Shown piece after piece: positions 8,008 through 16,743 of a stretch of 64,000 bases of DNA. The DNA is from Mariniphaga sp041684965. GTDB taxonomy: Bacteria > Bacteroidota > Bacteroidia > Bacteroidales > Prolixibacteraceae. The first letter of the stretch is position 1, and each line of letters begins with the position of its first letter. A model generated the notes under the pieces. The model was not told the origin of the DNA and made no database searches. It saw nothing but the letters and a program-made list of their open reading frames with translations. The position numbers and the translations under genes are program-made. The stretch spans positions 1-64,000 of the forward strand of contig JAWLGR010000024.1 in the NCBI GenBank assembly GCA_041684965.1. Reading direction: 5' to 3'.

Positions 8008-10266
8008 ATGTATAAAACATATCTTTCAATTATCTTGAGTTTATTAATGGTGGCAGGCTTCTTACCATTGATAGCGAATCCCAATGAAGAGCGACCGGTA
8101 ACTGACGCGAACATATTTGGGCATGTGGTTGATGCCCATACCGGTGAGCACCTGCCCTTTGTGAACCTGCTTATTAAAGGAACCCGTATAGGAACTATTA
8201 CCGATGCCAGCGGGCATTATCTGCTGACCAATCTTCCGGTGGGACATCATATTCTTTTGGTACGAAGCCTGGGCTATGTTCCTGCTGAGGTAGAGATTGA
8301 AGCTGTTGGTAAAACTTCACGGGAGGTAGATATAAAACTGATACCAACAAGCATTAATATTGAGGAGGTTGTTTTGACAGCCTCGCCAACGGCCAGTGGT
8401 TTTCGTTATCAGCCCGATGCGGTATTTATGGGTGAACAAATTCAGCGACGCTCTGAGCCGTCATTCGGAGAGATGCTAAATGGTCAGCCGGGTGTTGCTA
8501 TGCGAAGTTTTGGTTCAGCCCCTGCCCGGCCAGTCATACGCGGTATGGATGGCGACCGGATACTGGTACTTGAAAATGGTGAACGAATGGGAGACATATC
8601 GGAAACTTCAGCAGATCATTCTATCTCTCTCGATCCGCTGGCAGCAAGCCGCGTGGAGGTGATACGGGGTCCTGCCAGTTTGCTTTACGGTTCCAGCGCA
8701 CTTGGAGGTGTCATTAACCTGATGACTACTGACATCCCAGACCAATGGGATCAGGGTGTTACCGGAGTGGCCTCGGCACAGGCGGCCACCATGAACAGTA
8801 TGGGTGCAGGTTTTGGCCGGTTGACTTATGGCGGAGATAAAAATGCCTTTTCCGGTCGTATGGCCCTGCGCCAGGCGGGCGATATTACTACACCGGAAGG
8901 AAAGATTCCCGGCACATCCATGCGTAATTACGGTGGCTCCCTTGGCTGGGGTATGGACTACGACAGGCTAAACGGAGGATTGAGTTTTTCGATCTCTGAT
9001 CAGGCATTTGAGATTCCTGAGTCGATTGACGTGCCGGAAGAGAGTGTGGAAATCCGTGCCCGCCGGTTAGCCCTACAGGGGCGTTTAGGAAGTAAGCTTA
9101 ACGGCAATTGGTTTGATATGGCTCAGCTGAGGTTCAACGCCACCCAATTTGACCAGCAGGAGGTGGAGATTTACCACCTGGTTGGTAGTATCTCTAATGA
9201 ACAGGTTGAACTGGAATACAACCAAAACGCTCTAAGTTCTACAATAACACTGCAACACAAACCTAAAGGAATATTTGACAGAGGTGCCTTAGGATTTAGT
9301 TTCAACGGCCAAAAACTGGATATTAAGGGAAGGGAGGCTTATACCCCCGGAGAGCAGCGCTTTACGCTTGGAACTTTCACTTTTCAGGAAATTCCACTTT
9401 CTTATACCATGCGCCTGCAATTGGGTGGCAGACTGGATTTCCAGAACTCCCGGGCTCTGGGGAACGAAGTATTCCCTGATGTTGATCTAAAACGCAATTC
9501 ATTTAATTATTCAGGTTCTATCGGACTTAATGTTCGTCCGTTTGAAGGTCTTGAAATTGGAGGGCAGCTGGCCCGGTCGCACCGGAATCCCCTGGTAGAG
9601 GAGTTGTTTGCCAACGGCACTCATCTGGGAGCAGGAGTCTTTGAATCAGGTAATCCAAATTTAAAGGATGAAATAGGCCATGGTGCCGACCTTTTTATAA
9701 ATTATAAGAAGACCAGCTTTGAAATTGAAGTAACCGGATTTGTCAACGAATTTTCGAACTACATTATCTTTCAGCCCACTGGTCAGACTCATGAGCTTTC
9801 AGGATATCCTGTTTTTGAATATATGGAAGGAGAGGCTGTGCTTTTTGGCAGCGAAATAAGTCTGGGGTGGAAACCTGCAAAAGGATTGAAGTTTCAGTCT
9901 GGTGCCGACTGGGTACGTGGCATACGGGAAATTGGAGGTGGCCCCAATGAAAATCTGCCGTTTATTCCACCCTTCCGCTTTAATAATGAGATAGAGTATG
10001 ATTTTACCCGCGGATGGATGGGAATCAATTATATGGCCGTCAGCCGCCAGGGGAAAGTGGCTCCTGAAGAAGACGTTACTGATGGTTACACACTGCTGAA
10101 CATGCAGGCTGGAGCCCGAATAAACGGTGCGGGCCGGCATGTTATCATTTTGAAAGTACAAAACTTACTCAACACCAAATACCGCGACCACCTTTCAAGA
10201 ATAGAAGATCGAAACTTTGTAATGCCAGGAAGGAATTTCAATCTGGCATACCGCTGGTTTTTTTAG
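8008..10266 (+). CDS. ZnuD-like TonB-dependent outer-membrane receptor
   Basis: This 752-residue outer-membrane receptor imports a ligand using TonB energy. It has a signal peptide (to about residue 24) and a carboxypeptidase-like regulatory domain (about 33-120: GHVVDAHTGEHLPFVNLLIKG, with the typical GHYLLTNLPVGHH turn). The plug follows (about 135-245), with RPVIRGMDGDRILVLENG, HSISLDPLAASRVEVIRGP and LLYGSSALGGVIN. The rest is a beta-barrel ending in aromatic AYRWFF. The plug phrases closely resemble ZnuD and related zinc/haem receptors (RPVIRGLDGDR, VEVVRGPAALLYG). Length is normal for the family. Zinc is the likeliest substrate given the His-containing protein upstream, but copper or haem cannot be excluded. 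Confidence 0.85.
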   Translation: MYKTYLSIILSLLMVAGFLPLIANPNEERPVTDANIFGHVVDAHTGEHLPFVNLLIKGTRIGTITDASGHYLLTNLPVGHHILLVRSLGYVPAEVEIEAVGKTSREVDIKLIPTSINIEEVVLTASPTASGFRYQPDAVFMGEQIQRRSEPSFGEMLNGQPGVAMRSFGSAPARPVIRGMDGDRILVLENGERMGDISETSADHSISLDPLAASRVEVIRGPASLLYGSSALGGVINLMTTDIPDQWDQGVTGVASAQAATMNSMGAGFGRLTYGGDKNAFSGRMALRQAGDITTPEGKIPGTSMRNYGGSLGWGMDYDRLNGGLSFSISDQAFEIPESIDVPEESVEIRARRLALQGRLGSKLNGNWFDMAQLRFNATQFDQQEVEIYHLVGSISNEQVELEYNQNALSSTITLQHKPKGIFDRGALGFSFNGQKLDIKGREAYTPGEQRFTLGTFTFQEIPLSYTMRLQLGGRLDFQNSRALGNEVFPDVDLKRNSFNYSGSIGLNVRPFEGLEIGGQLARSHRNPLVEELFANGTHLGAGVFESGNPNLKDEIGHGADLFINYKKTSFEIEVTGFVNEFSNYIIFQPTGQTHELSGYPVFEYMEGEAVLFGSEISLGWKPAKGLKFQSGADWVRGIREIGGGPNENLPFIPPFRFNNEIEYDFTRGWMGINYMAVSRQGKVAPEEDVTDGYTLLNMQAGARINGAGRHVIILKVQNLLNTKYRDHLSRIEDRNFVMPGRNFNLAYRWFF

Positions 10267-10405
10267 CGGAGCACTTGTTGATTGAAATTAAGAGCAGCTA
10301 ACGAATTAATGGTAACAGCTTATAATTAGAAAAATCATAAGTACTTTTAATTTGAACATTTTTTGAAATGAAAAGTTACTTTATAGTACTTAAGACTTAT
10401 CAACC

Positions 10406-11098
10406 ATGTATACAGTTCATAAACCTGTTATGATTACGGTTGACCAAGAAAACCTTATTCAGACTGTGGTGAGGCATATTTCTTCTTTTTGTGAAGAGGA
10501 TAGAAATCTAATGATAAGTATATTTGACATCAGGAAAAATATATTTCTTTATTGCAACGATACCTATACAAATTTACTTGGTTATAAGTCAGATGAAATT
10601 ATCCAGGGAGGTTGGGCATTCTGGTATAATAAAATTAATCCTGTTGAAGCCAGAATTATAAAGAATAAATTAAAATTTTTATTACAAAAACCGCATTCAC
10701 AAAAATACCCTGAAGAATATTATTTTACCTATCATATTAAAGATGTATTTGACAGATGGTACTTTGTTAATCATGAACTTTCTATATTTTCTTTCAAGCA
10801 GAACCTCTTTGCTCTCAATTACCTTTATGATATTTCCCAAATAGAACGAATAGAATATTTTTTTGGAGTAAAAAAACACATCCCGAAACATAAGGACAGG
10901 AATAATATAACTATTTCAAAAAGAGAAAAAGAAGTTTTATCCCTAATTGCAGAAGGATTTTCTTCAAAGCAAATTGCTGATGAACTGTATATTAGCAATC
11001 ATACCGCCATAAAACACAGAAAAAATCTCATTGAAAAATTTAAAGTTAAAAATACTGCGCAGTTAATAAAGGAAGCCTCCCGGTTTTTTCTCTTATAA
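10406..11098 (+). CDS. PAS-LuxR transcriptional regulator
   Basis: This 230-residue regulator has an N-terminal PAS-like sensor (about residues 35-150; NIFLYCNDTYTNLLGYKSDEI is a typical PAS core). A LuxR/GerE helix-turn-helix occupies about residues 165-228 (SKREKEVLSLIAEGFSSKQIADELYIS, then HTAIKHRKNLIEKFKV). No receiver domain with a phospho-Asp is seen, so it is probably an intracellular one-component regulator. It is followed, 146 bases later and on the same strand, by giant gene E, whose leader holds an inverted repeat. This makes it a candidate regulator of the giant-protein system. A weak hairpin (AATACC at 11121-11126 with GGTATT at 11135-11140) lies after its stop. Confidence 0.8.
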   Translation: MYTVHKPVMITVDQENLIQTVVRHISSFCEEDRNLMISIFDIRKNIFLYCNDTYTNLLGYKSDEIIQGGWAFWYNKINPVEARIIKNKLKFLLQKPHSQKYPEEYYFTYHIKDVFDRWYFVNHELSIFSFKQNLFALNYLYDISQIERIEYFFGVKKHIPKHKDRNNITISKREKEVLSLIAEGFSSKQIADELYISNHTAIKHRKNLIEKFKVKNTAQLIKEASRFFLL

Positions 11099-11150
11099 TT
11101 TTTCAAGCATTTAAGATAAAAATACCTAAAAATGGGTATTGAATCCTAAT

Positions 11151-11182
11151 TTTCACACTCGTAAATTGTATGGTATATTTTG
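11151..11182 (+). promoter_or_regulatory. Candidate Bacteroidota-type promoter of giant genes E-F
   Basis: A TTT at 11151-11153 lies 20 bases before TATATTTTG at 11174-11182, close to the TTTG-N(19-21)-TAnnTTTG pattern of Bacteroidota promoters. The -7 element has one extra base and the -33 element is weak. A start of transcription would fall just before the inverted repeat at 11195. Confidence 0.35.
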
Positions 11183-11194
11183 TAAGATGAAAAA

Positions 11195-11220
11195 TGAACG
11201 AGCGATGCACCGGTCGTTCA
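11195..11220 (+). promoter_or_regulatory. Inverted repeat in the leader of giant gene E
   Basis: TGAACGA (11195-11201) pairs perfectly with TCGTTCA (11214-11220). Inside, after one G/G mismatch, CG pairs with CG around the loop atgcac. It sits between the candidate promoter and the chosen start of E at 11245. It could be an operator for the adjacent LuxR-type regulator or a leader hairpin affecting translation. Confidence 0.45.
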
Positions 11221-11244
11221 ACACAACCATTAAATCCAAAAAGT

Positions 11245-14200
11245 ATGGAATCCCGGCAAATTAGTACCACCCTTAACAGGCTTATAGGACATTTGAATAT
11301 TGAAACTTCCGAAGATCAAAAAAAATTCAATCAACTTAAAAGGTCATTGTCAAAATCGGTTATTGAAGGAGAAAAGATTCAGTTGATGCAACCAGAATTT
11401 TCTTATGAAAAGTCTGATTTGTTCTCGGATGAAACGATTTCCGAAATTCAATTAAAATCAATTGGCAGCATTATAAATAATCGGTTAAAAGAAAAAGAAG
11501 AGACCAAATACAAGGTATTCAGGAGGGAGATTCCTGTTCGAGAACAATTGCTTCACAATTCGGTTGCTGAATGGGCTGCAGGTTCAAAAATCGACCACAG
11601 CCTAGGACCTTTTTTTAATGAAGACGGACGTCAGTTCTGGTACGATTTTTTTCTTATAGAGAAACTTGTTACGCTATACATGCAGGGTGTTGCGCATCCA
11701 GTCCTCCTGTTCAAAATAAAACAAGGTACCCCTTTGGTTACCAGAAGAATAGTAGGTAATCGAAAAATTTCTGCAATCGGGAGACCCTCTCCGACTTATT
11801 CACTTGTAAAAGGCAGCATATGGATAAATTCCAGATTTTTGGCACCCAATGCACCGGAGGGTAAATATACCGGGCTAACCATTAGAAGCGGAGAGATAAC
11901 TTTAAGCAAATCGCCACAGAATATCAATAATAAACTTACAGTTCCGGCTAATACGACAGTTAAGGTTAAATTAAATCTGGATCAGCAGGAAGCCACCGGA
12001 GCCGACACTAAAAGCGCTTACGGCAAGGATGCAAGGAGTATGCAACTGCAATTGCCAGACATTCTGGAATTTCATTTTTCGGGAAATGGACGGACCATCG
12101 ATAATGCAGGCAGAGCCTCATGCAAGTTGTATGGTCAAAAAATACGATTCGAATGGATAAAAAGCCAGCAGACTGTTTACAATCCTCAGATTCAACGTAT
12201 AATTTTTCCATATAAAGCGTCCGAACAAAATTTTGTAATACAAAGCAATGAGTCGGAATTTCATAAATTGGGGCAGGAGGCGGAAATACAAAAAAGCGGT
12301 TGGGTATTACCGGTTGCATCTGTCGATGTTTCAGAACCCACTGTGGCTGCAGGTACCGGTGCATTGTTTGTGCAATGCAAACAAGGAATTGTCAATAATT
12401 GGACGGGCTTAAAAGGCGGTGGTTTTTCGTTAAATGCACCTGCTTTTTTGGTTGGCCCTGGACAAATACTGATAGCCGACCTTTCGGCAGGAAATCTGCA
12501 TGCAACCCAGTCATTGAATCTCTGGAAAGACGATAAAAATGAAAAAGGCACTTCTGTAAACCTTACATTTTCAGGCAATGCACCATTTTTCTATTTAAGC
12601 AATGTCAATGGCAATGAATTATTGATGACTTATTCCAATGCTACATTCCGAATTGATCGTCCGGTGAAAGTTAATGGAGAGCCGCCTGCAATTCAATCTT
12701 TGAATTCAATTCTGATAATCGCTGCCAGTGATACCTCCAGACTGATTTACTTATTCGATGACAATCTTATCCATGATGATGCACAGATAAATAACCAGGA
12801 TCCTGTAATCCCTCAACAAATGGCCCTGGCGCTTACCAATGCTTTGTTCAAAGTTACACAGCCAAATGGTTGTCTGCTTTTTGGAAATTTAAATAAAGAT
12901 TTTAGCAAAGTTGAAAAAGGATTTCTTTTTCTCACTTTTGGCCTTTTGGCTTATATTCCCACACTTCCGGATCCATATGCCGCCAATCTGGGTATTTTTC
13001 AAAGGCAAATGAGAGGTTTAATTGCAGGGGCTGCTTCTTTAAGCAATTCTGCCGTTTCCATGCAGCAATTAACCGCATGGCTTGTTTGCCGTGTGGCTTG
13101 GATTGGCTCCTCTGAGGAAGTAGTTAACAATGACATAGTAGAAGTATCATTTCATTTTGCTCCGCTGAACAACCAGTTCGGAGGTATTTCATTGGAATCG
13201 CCGGAAGATGTGAAAGAGCCTGCAATACCTGAACCTTCTTCTCCGGATATTTCTGCCGGAAATGCTGTCGTTAAACCTTCATTTGAATTTAATCTACTTT
13301 CGGAAACAGACTTCTCTGTTTCCCGGCTTGCAAGTTTTAATTTATCAAGAACGCTCAGTAATAAAAATATAAATCCGGTTTCTGCTGAAAAAATCAGTGC
13401 CGTAGAAAGCTTTTCTGCATCGAATGCTACCATGATGTCTAAAGCCGCCCCTGATCGTCAACCATTGCCCGATTATGGTTCTCAGTGGGAAAAGGAATCG
13501 TTTCGACACAAACGAGACTTGTTTGCACTTTTGGATGTGAGTACCAATGCGGACCTGTTTGGTATCAGCTTTGACATCCTTAACAGGAGGGATTTCAGTG
13601 TAACTGCCGGGACCGATGCCACAACAGGCGAATCCATAGCCGGCTTTTTCCCCGTGCAGGTTGAAGGAATGGATGTGGTGAGTGCAGGCGTGAATGTAAA
13701 AGCGTTTACCGTTCCCCAGATTTCATGGGAGCCGGTATTTAACCTGTCTCCTCCAGCTCCTCCGCCAGATGGCCCGATTCCCGGCGACCCGGCTGGTGCA
13801 TTTAATTATTACCCGAATGATGGCGGTCCGACCCATATTTTAAACAATAGCATTGAAAAAGTGGCTTTGGCACCACTGCCGGTAACTGGTTTTTTACTGG
13901 ACAAACGGGATACCGACAGTAATTTCAAGGCTTTCTCGTTTTTTACCCTTCCTTTTGGAATGAAGGCTGCCGCCCTTTTAAGCGAAAAATACGTGTACAA
14001 TAATGTACCGCGTGACGGGGGCAACCTCAACGAAGTAAAAGTTTCTTTTGAGAATGAAATCCAGTCCGGACTTCAGCTTAGGATGGATGCCGGGGTACCA
14101 TTGCGTGAGGGCGACGATAAGATGTTTATGGGTACCACCGTTCAAATTAATAATGTTTTGGATTTAGCCGGAAATGCCACCGGGAACAGCACTCTCGGTG

Positions 14201-16731
14201 GCAGCGTAACCAGCATTTTTAACCGGGAATTCTTTTACGATTCCAATTATCCCTTTGAATTGTTCAAACAGCGAGGAGTGCCTGTTACCCGTATGGATCT
14301 GAGTGGATATGGAGCAAGCATGCTCAGCAACTGGTTGAATACCAAAGCGGCCATTGCTGAAACCAGCCAGGCCAAGTTCGACGTATATGTAGGCCGCTGT
14401 TCGCATGAAATTATCCAGGTAAAAAGCATTATGTACCCATGGGCGATTAAAGTGGTACGTACCATCACGCTGTTTCGGGTAGGAAGCGGTTATGTTTATC
14501 GTTTCGACAGCGGTTGGAGGGCGGAAAGCGACGGTAAATTTGATTTCAGATATTACACTTACGAAAACAACCCAAATTTTCCGGGTGGCCCGCCTGAAAA
14601 TCCCGAGCCACAATTGATTGCCGTGGAACGCTTTGCTGAATTTGAAATACACCCGGGACTTGTGAAAGCATTGTATAATGTGAGTAATATTATAGAAACC
14701 AATGAGGTAGAGCCATTTAAGATAAGCATAGAATTTAAAGACTCGGTTGATAAAGATGGAGTTTTTGTAGAGAATAGTCCGAAATTCTTTGATATCGACC
14801 TTCAACCGGTTTATTTCGATGCCGACATAGAAGTAGAAGGTGTAGTGTCTGGGATGGTTTCAAAATCCACTTCCGATGGAGAGAAAAAGCTCGTTCCTTC
14901 CAAACGGGTATTGGGCTTTGTTCAACTCGGACCGAAAGGTTTTCCATTAAACAATAACGCATTGCAGCTATTGGTTACACGCCAGGGAACAATTGGCGGT
15001 TCCATTGATTGTGAAATCGACCTGGTGGAAAGCTCGCAGAAAATGCGTATAAGCCGCTTCGATTTTAGCAATTCATTTGCAGATAATGGTTCTGATCCGG
15101 CCTTCTGTGTGGCTGGAAGGGGAAGTGTACTGCTACCCAAAGACGGTAGCTGGACCATGGTCAAACACGAACGAGCCAATGGAGATGTAAGTCCGGTGCC
15201 TGAAAATTTCAGCATTCCGGTTATCCGGCAGGGGAAAGTTGTAAAAGATGGCAACAAGGTAAAAATTGATACACCAGTAGGAAATGTATTGACACGCATT
15301 GCCGAGCCATTGGAATTGCTCAGACAACCAGTCGGCAATACTATAAATTATGGCTTCCTTCAAAGCACCGATACACAGAAAGCATTGTTCCTGACTCCTT
15401 CCTTTAAAAAAGGCACGAAAAAACTGCTCAGTAAAACTCCTCCGCTTTTTGTCGATGCTTTTCGCATTGTCAATTCCAAAGGAATCTTTCCGAATATTGG
15501 CGAAGCGGATGATTTTACCCTGGAAACGCTGGGGGAAGCAATACTGATGAAAAAGAACGGCAGTTTCCCGTTTGACACCAACAATCTTAAAGACCTGGGG
15601 AAAGACGTGTTTGAACTGATGGATATACAGGATACCATCAACAACGTGAAACAACAGGGACTTCAGTTGCTGCACAATCCGGAAGAAGCTTTTGACCTGC
15701 CAACAGAGTTCGAACTCATCGATGTAGGCGATGGCAATTTCAGAATCTATATTGAATATGCCAAAAAAGATAAGAATGGAAACGTAGAGGAGTCGGGTTC
15801 GCTCGATTTCGATATCAATTCGGTGGCAGAAAGCTGGAAAAGCAAAATGAACAATATCGGCCTGGTAATCGATCTGGCAGGTATTAAACGACTCATGACT
15901 ATCAGAGGTAACTGGGATTCAGAAAACGGAAAGGAAGCGACCTATCCGAAACCGGATTTGACATTTGCACCTGAATTGCAACCACTTGTTGACTTGCTTG
16001 AGATTTTGCAAAGTCTTCAGTCGGGAAATTATGGCGAAGCAGTGCAAAACGGACTGAAACTGGCCATGAGCAACAAAGCCGGTACCTGGGAGTACAAATT
16101 TGAAGCGTCCAAGGAAATTCCGGTGTTGCGATTCCCTGTTCCTGATGCGGTATATAACGATCCGAATACGCCCTTTAAACTCGAGGCGGGATTAAAACTG
16201 GGCGCTTATTTTAATGCAGCCTTAAAGGTAACCACTGATGCCAACGAGTTGTTGCCAAGCGCAGGAGGTGTTTTAGGATTTTATGCCCGCTTATCGGTGA
16301 TGTGCGTTTCGGTTTCGGCAGCTACGGTATATGCCATAGGGCAGGCCAATGTTGATATTGCCGCCGATACCAAAATTGGCCCATCGCTGATGATGAAGTT
16401 TGGATTTGGCGCCCAGATAGTTGTTGGCCTGCCTGTTGCGGGCAATGTGAGTGTGTTGTTTGTTGTGGGTGCTGAAATATTTATAGCTTCAGGCATTGTG
16501 GAAGTTTCGGCGTTCATGTTGTTTGAGGGTCATGCTGAGATTCTGGGTGGCATTGTTTCCATCACAATTCGTATTGAAGCAAAAGGTACCTATTCAAAAA
16601 AGGCAATTGGAAGTGGTGGGTCACGCACCGATATGCAGTGCCAGGTCACCTTTGGCCTCGACATTAGCATTGCATTTATCATCAATATCAGTTTCACCGA
16701 ATCCTGGCAGGAACAGCGTCAGATTGCATAA
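11245..16731 (+). CDS. Giant protein E, C-terminal glycine-rich hydrophobic beta module
   Basis: This protein has about 1828 residues and an unknown function. I chose the ATG at 11245 (MESRQIST) because the upstream ATG at 11194 would translate through the leader inverted repeat. There is no signal peptide. Residues 1-90 are helical and charged. The body is beta-rich with many short structural motifs, for example GRQFWYDFFLIEKLV and a Pro-rich stretch near residue 850 (PPAPPPDGP). The last 200 residues or so become hydrophobic and glycine-rich (LKLGAYFNAALKV, FGFGAQIVVGLPV, FEGHAEILGG) and end ESWQEQRQIA. That closing pattern recurs inside proteins A and A' (SWGEKQ, TWGEKR), linking E to the same system. 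It is followed by F after 12 bases, so the two are co-transcribed. Confidence 0.8.
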   Translation: MESRQISTTLNRLIGHLNIETSEDQKKFNQLKRSLSKSVIEGEKIQLMQPEFSYEKSDLFSDETISEIQLKSIGSIINNRLKEKEETKYKVFRREIPVREQLLHNSVAEWAAGSKIDHSLGPFFNEDGRQFWYDFFLIEKLVTLYMQGVAHPVLLFKIKQGTPLVTRRIVGNRKISAIGRPSPTYSLVKGSIWINSRFLAPNAPEGKYTGLTIRSGEITLSKSPQNINNKLTVPANTTVKVKLNLDQQEATGADTKSAYGKDARSMQLQLPDILEFHFSGNGRTIDNAGRASCKLYGQKIRFEWIKSQQTVYNPQIQRIIFPYKASEQNFVIQSNESEFHKLGQEAEIQKSGWVLPVASVDVSEPTVAAGTGALFVQCKQGIVNNWTGLKGGGFSLNAPAFLVGPGQILIADLSAGNLHATQSLNLWKDDKNEKGTSVNLTFSGNAPFFYLSNVNGNELLMTYSNATFRIDRPVKVNGEPPAIQSLNSILIIAASDTSRLIYLFDDNLIHDDAQINNQDPVIPQQMALALTNALFKVTQPNGCLLFGNLNKDFSKVEKGFLFLTFGLLAYIPTLPDPYAANLGIFQRQMRGLIAGAASLSNSAVSMQQLTAWLVCRVAWIGSSEEVVNNDIVEVSFHFAPLNNQFGGISLESPEDVKEPAIPEPSSPDISAGNAVVKPSFEFNLLSETDFSVSRLASFNLSRTLSNKNINPVSAEKISAVESFSASNATMMSKAAPDRQPLPDYGSQWEKESFRHKRDLFALLDVSTNADLFGISFDILNRRDFSVTAGTDATTGESIAGFFPVQVEGMDVVSAGVNVKAFTVPQISWEPVFNLSPPAPPPDGPIPGDPAGAFNYYPNDGGPTHILNNSIEKVALAPLPVTGFLLDKRDTDSNFKAFSFFTLPFGMKAAALLSEKYVYNNVPRDGGNLNEVKVSFENEIQSGLQLRMDAGVPLREGDDKMFMGTTVQINNVLDLAGNATGNSTLGGSVTSIFNREFFYDSNYPFELFKQRGVPVTRMDLSGYGASMLSNWLNTKAAIAETSQAKFDVYVGRCSHEIIQVKSIMYPWAIKVVRTITLFRVGSGYVYRFDSGWRAESDGKFDFRYYTYENNPNFPGGPPENPEPQLIAVERFAEFEIHPGLVKALYNVSNIIETNEVEPFKISIEFKDSVDKDGVFVENSPKFFDIDLQPVYFDADIEVEGVVSGMVSKSTSDGEKKLVPSKRVLGFVQLGPKGFPLNNNALQLLVTRQGTIGGSIDCEIDLVESSQKMRISRFDFSNSFADNGSDPAFCVAGRGSVLLPKDGSWTMVKHERANGDVSPVPENFSIPVIRQGKVVKDGNKVKIDTPVGNVLTRIAEPLELLRQPVGNTINYGFLQSTDTQKALFLTPSFKKGTKKLLSKTPPLFVDAFRIVNSKGIFPNIGEADDFTLETLGEAILMKKNGSFPFDTNNLKDLGKDVFELMDIQDTINNVKQQGLQLLHNPEEAFDLPTEFELIDVGDGNFRIYIEYAKKDKNGNVEESGSLDFDINSVAESWKSKMNNIGLVIDLAGIKRLMTIRGNWDSENGKEATYPKPDLTFAPELQPLVDLLEILQSLQSGNYGEAVQNGLKLAMSNKAGTWEYKFEASKEIPVLRFPVPDAVYNDPNTPFKLEAGLKLGAYFNAALKVTTDANELLPSAGGVLGFYARLSVMCVSVSAATVYAIGQANVDIAADTKIGPSLMMKFGFGAQIVVGLPVAGNVSVLFVVGAEIFIASGIVEVSAFMLFEGHAEILGGIVSITIRIEAKGTYSKKAIGSGGSRTDMQCQVTFGLDISIAFIINISFTESWQEQRQIA

Positions 16732-16743
16732 AAAACAAAAATT

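Noticed and set aside
11194..11244. Start of E at the upstream ATG (11194)
   Set aside because: It would place the leader inverted repeat inside the gene and add a short, unlike sequence (MNERCTGRSTQ). The ATG at 11245 begins the helical N-terminus.
14164..14805. Leftward reading of 213 residues opposite E
   Set aside because: It lies wholly inside gene E on the other strand and has no recognised domain; it is a shadow frame. The same applies to 17941-18585 opposite F.
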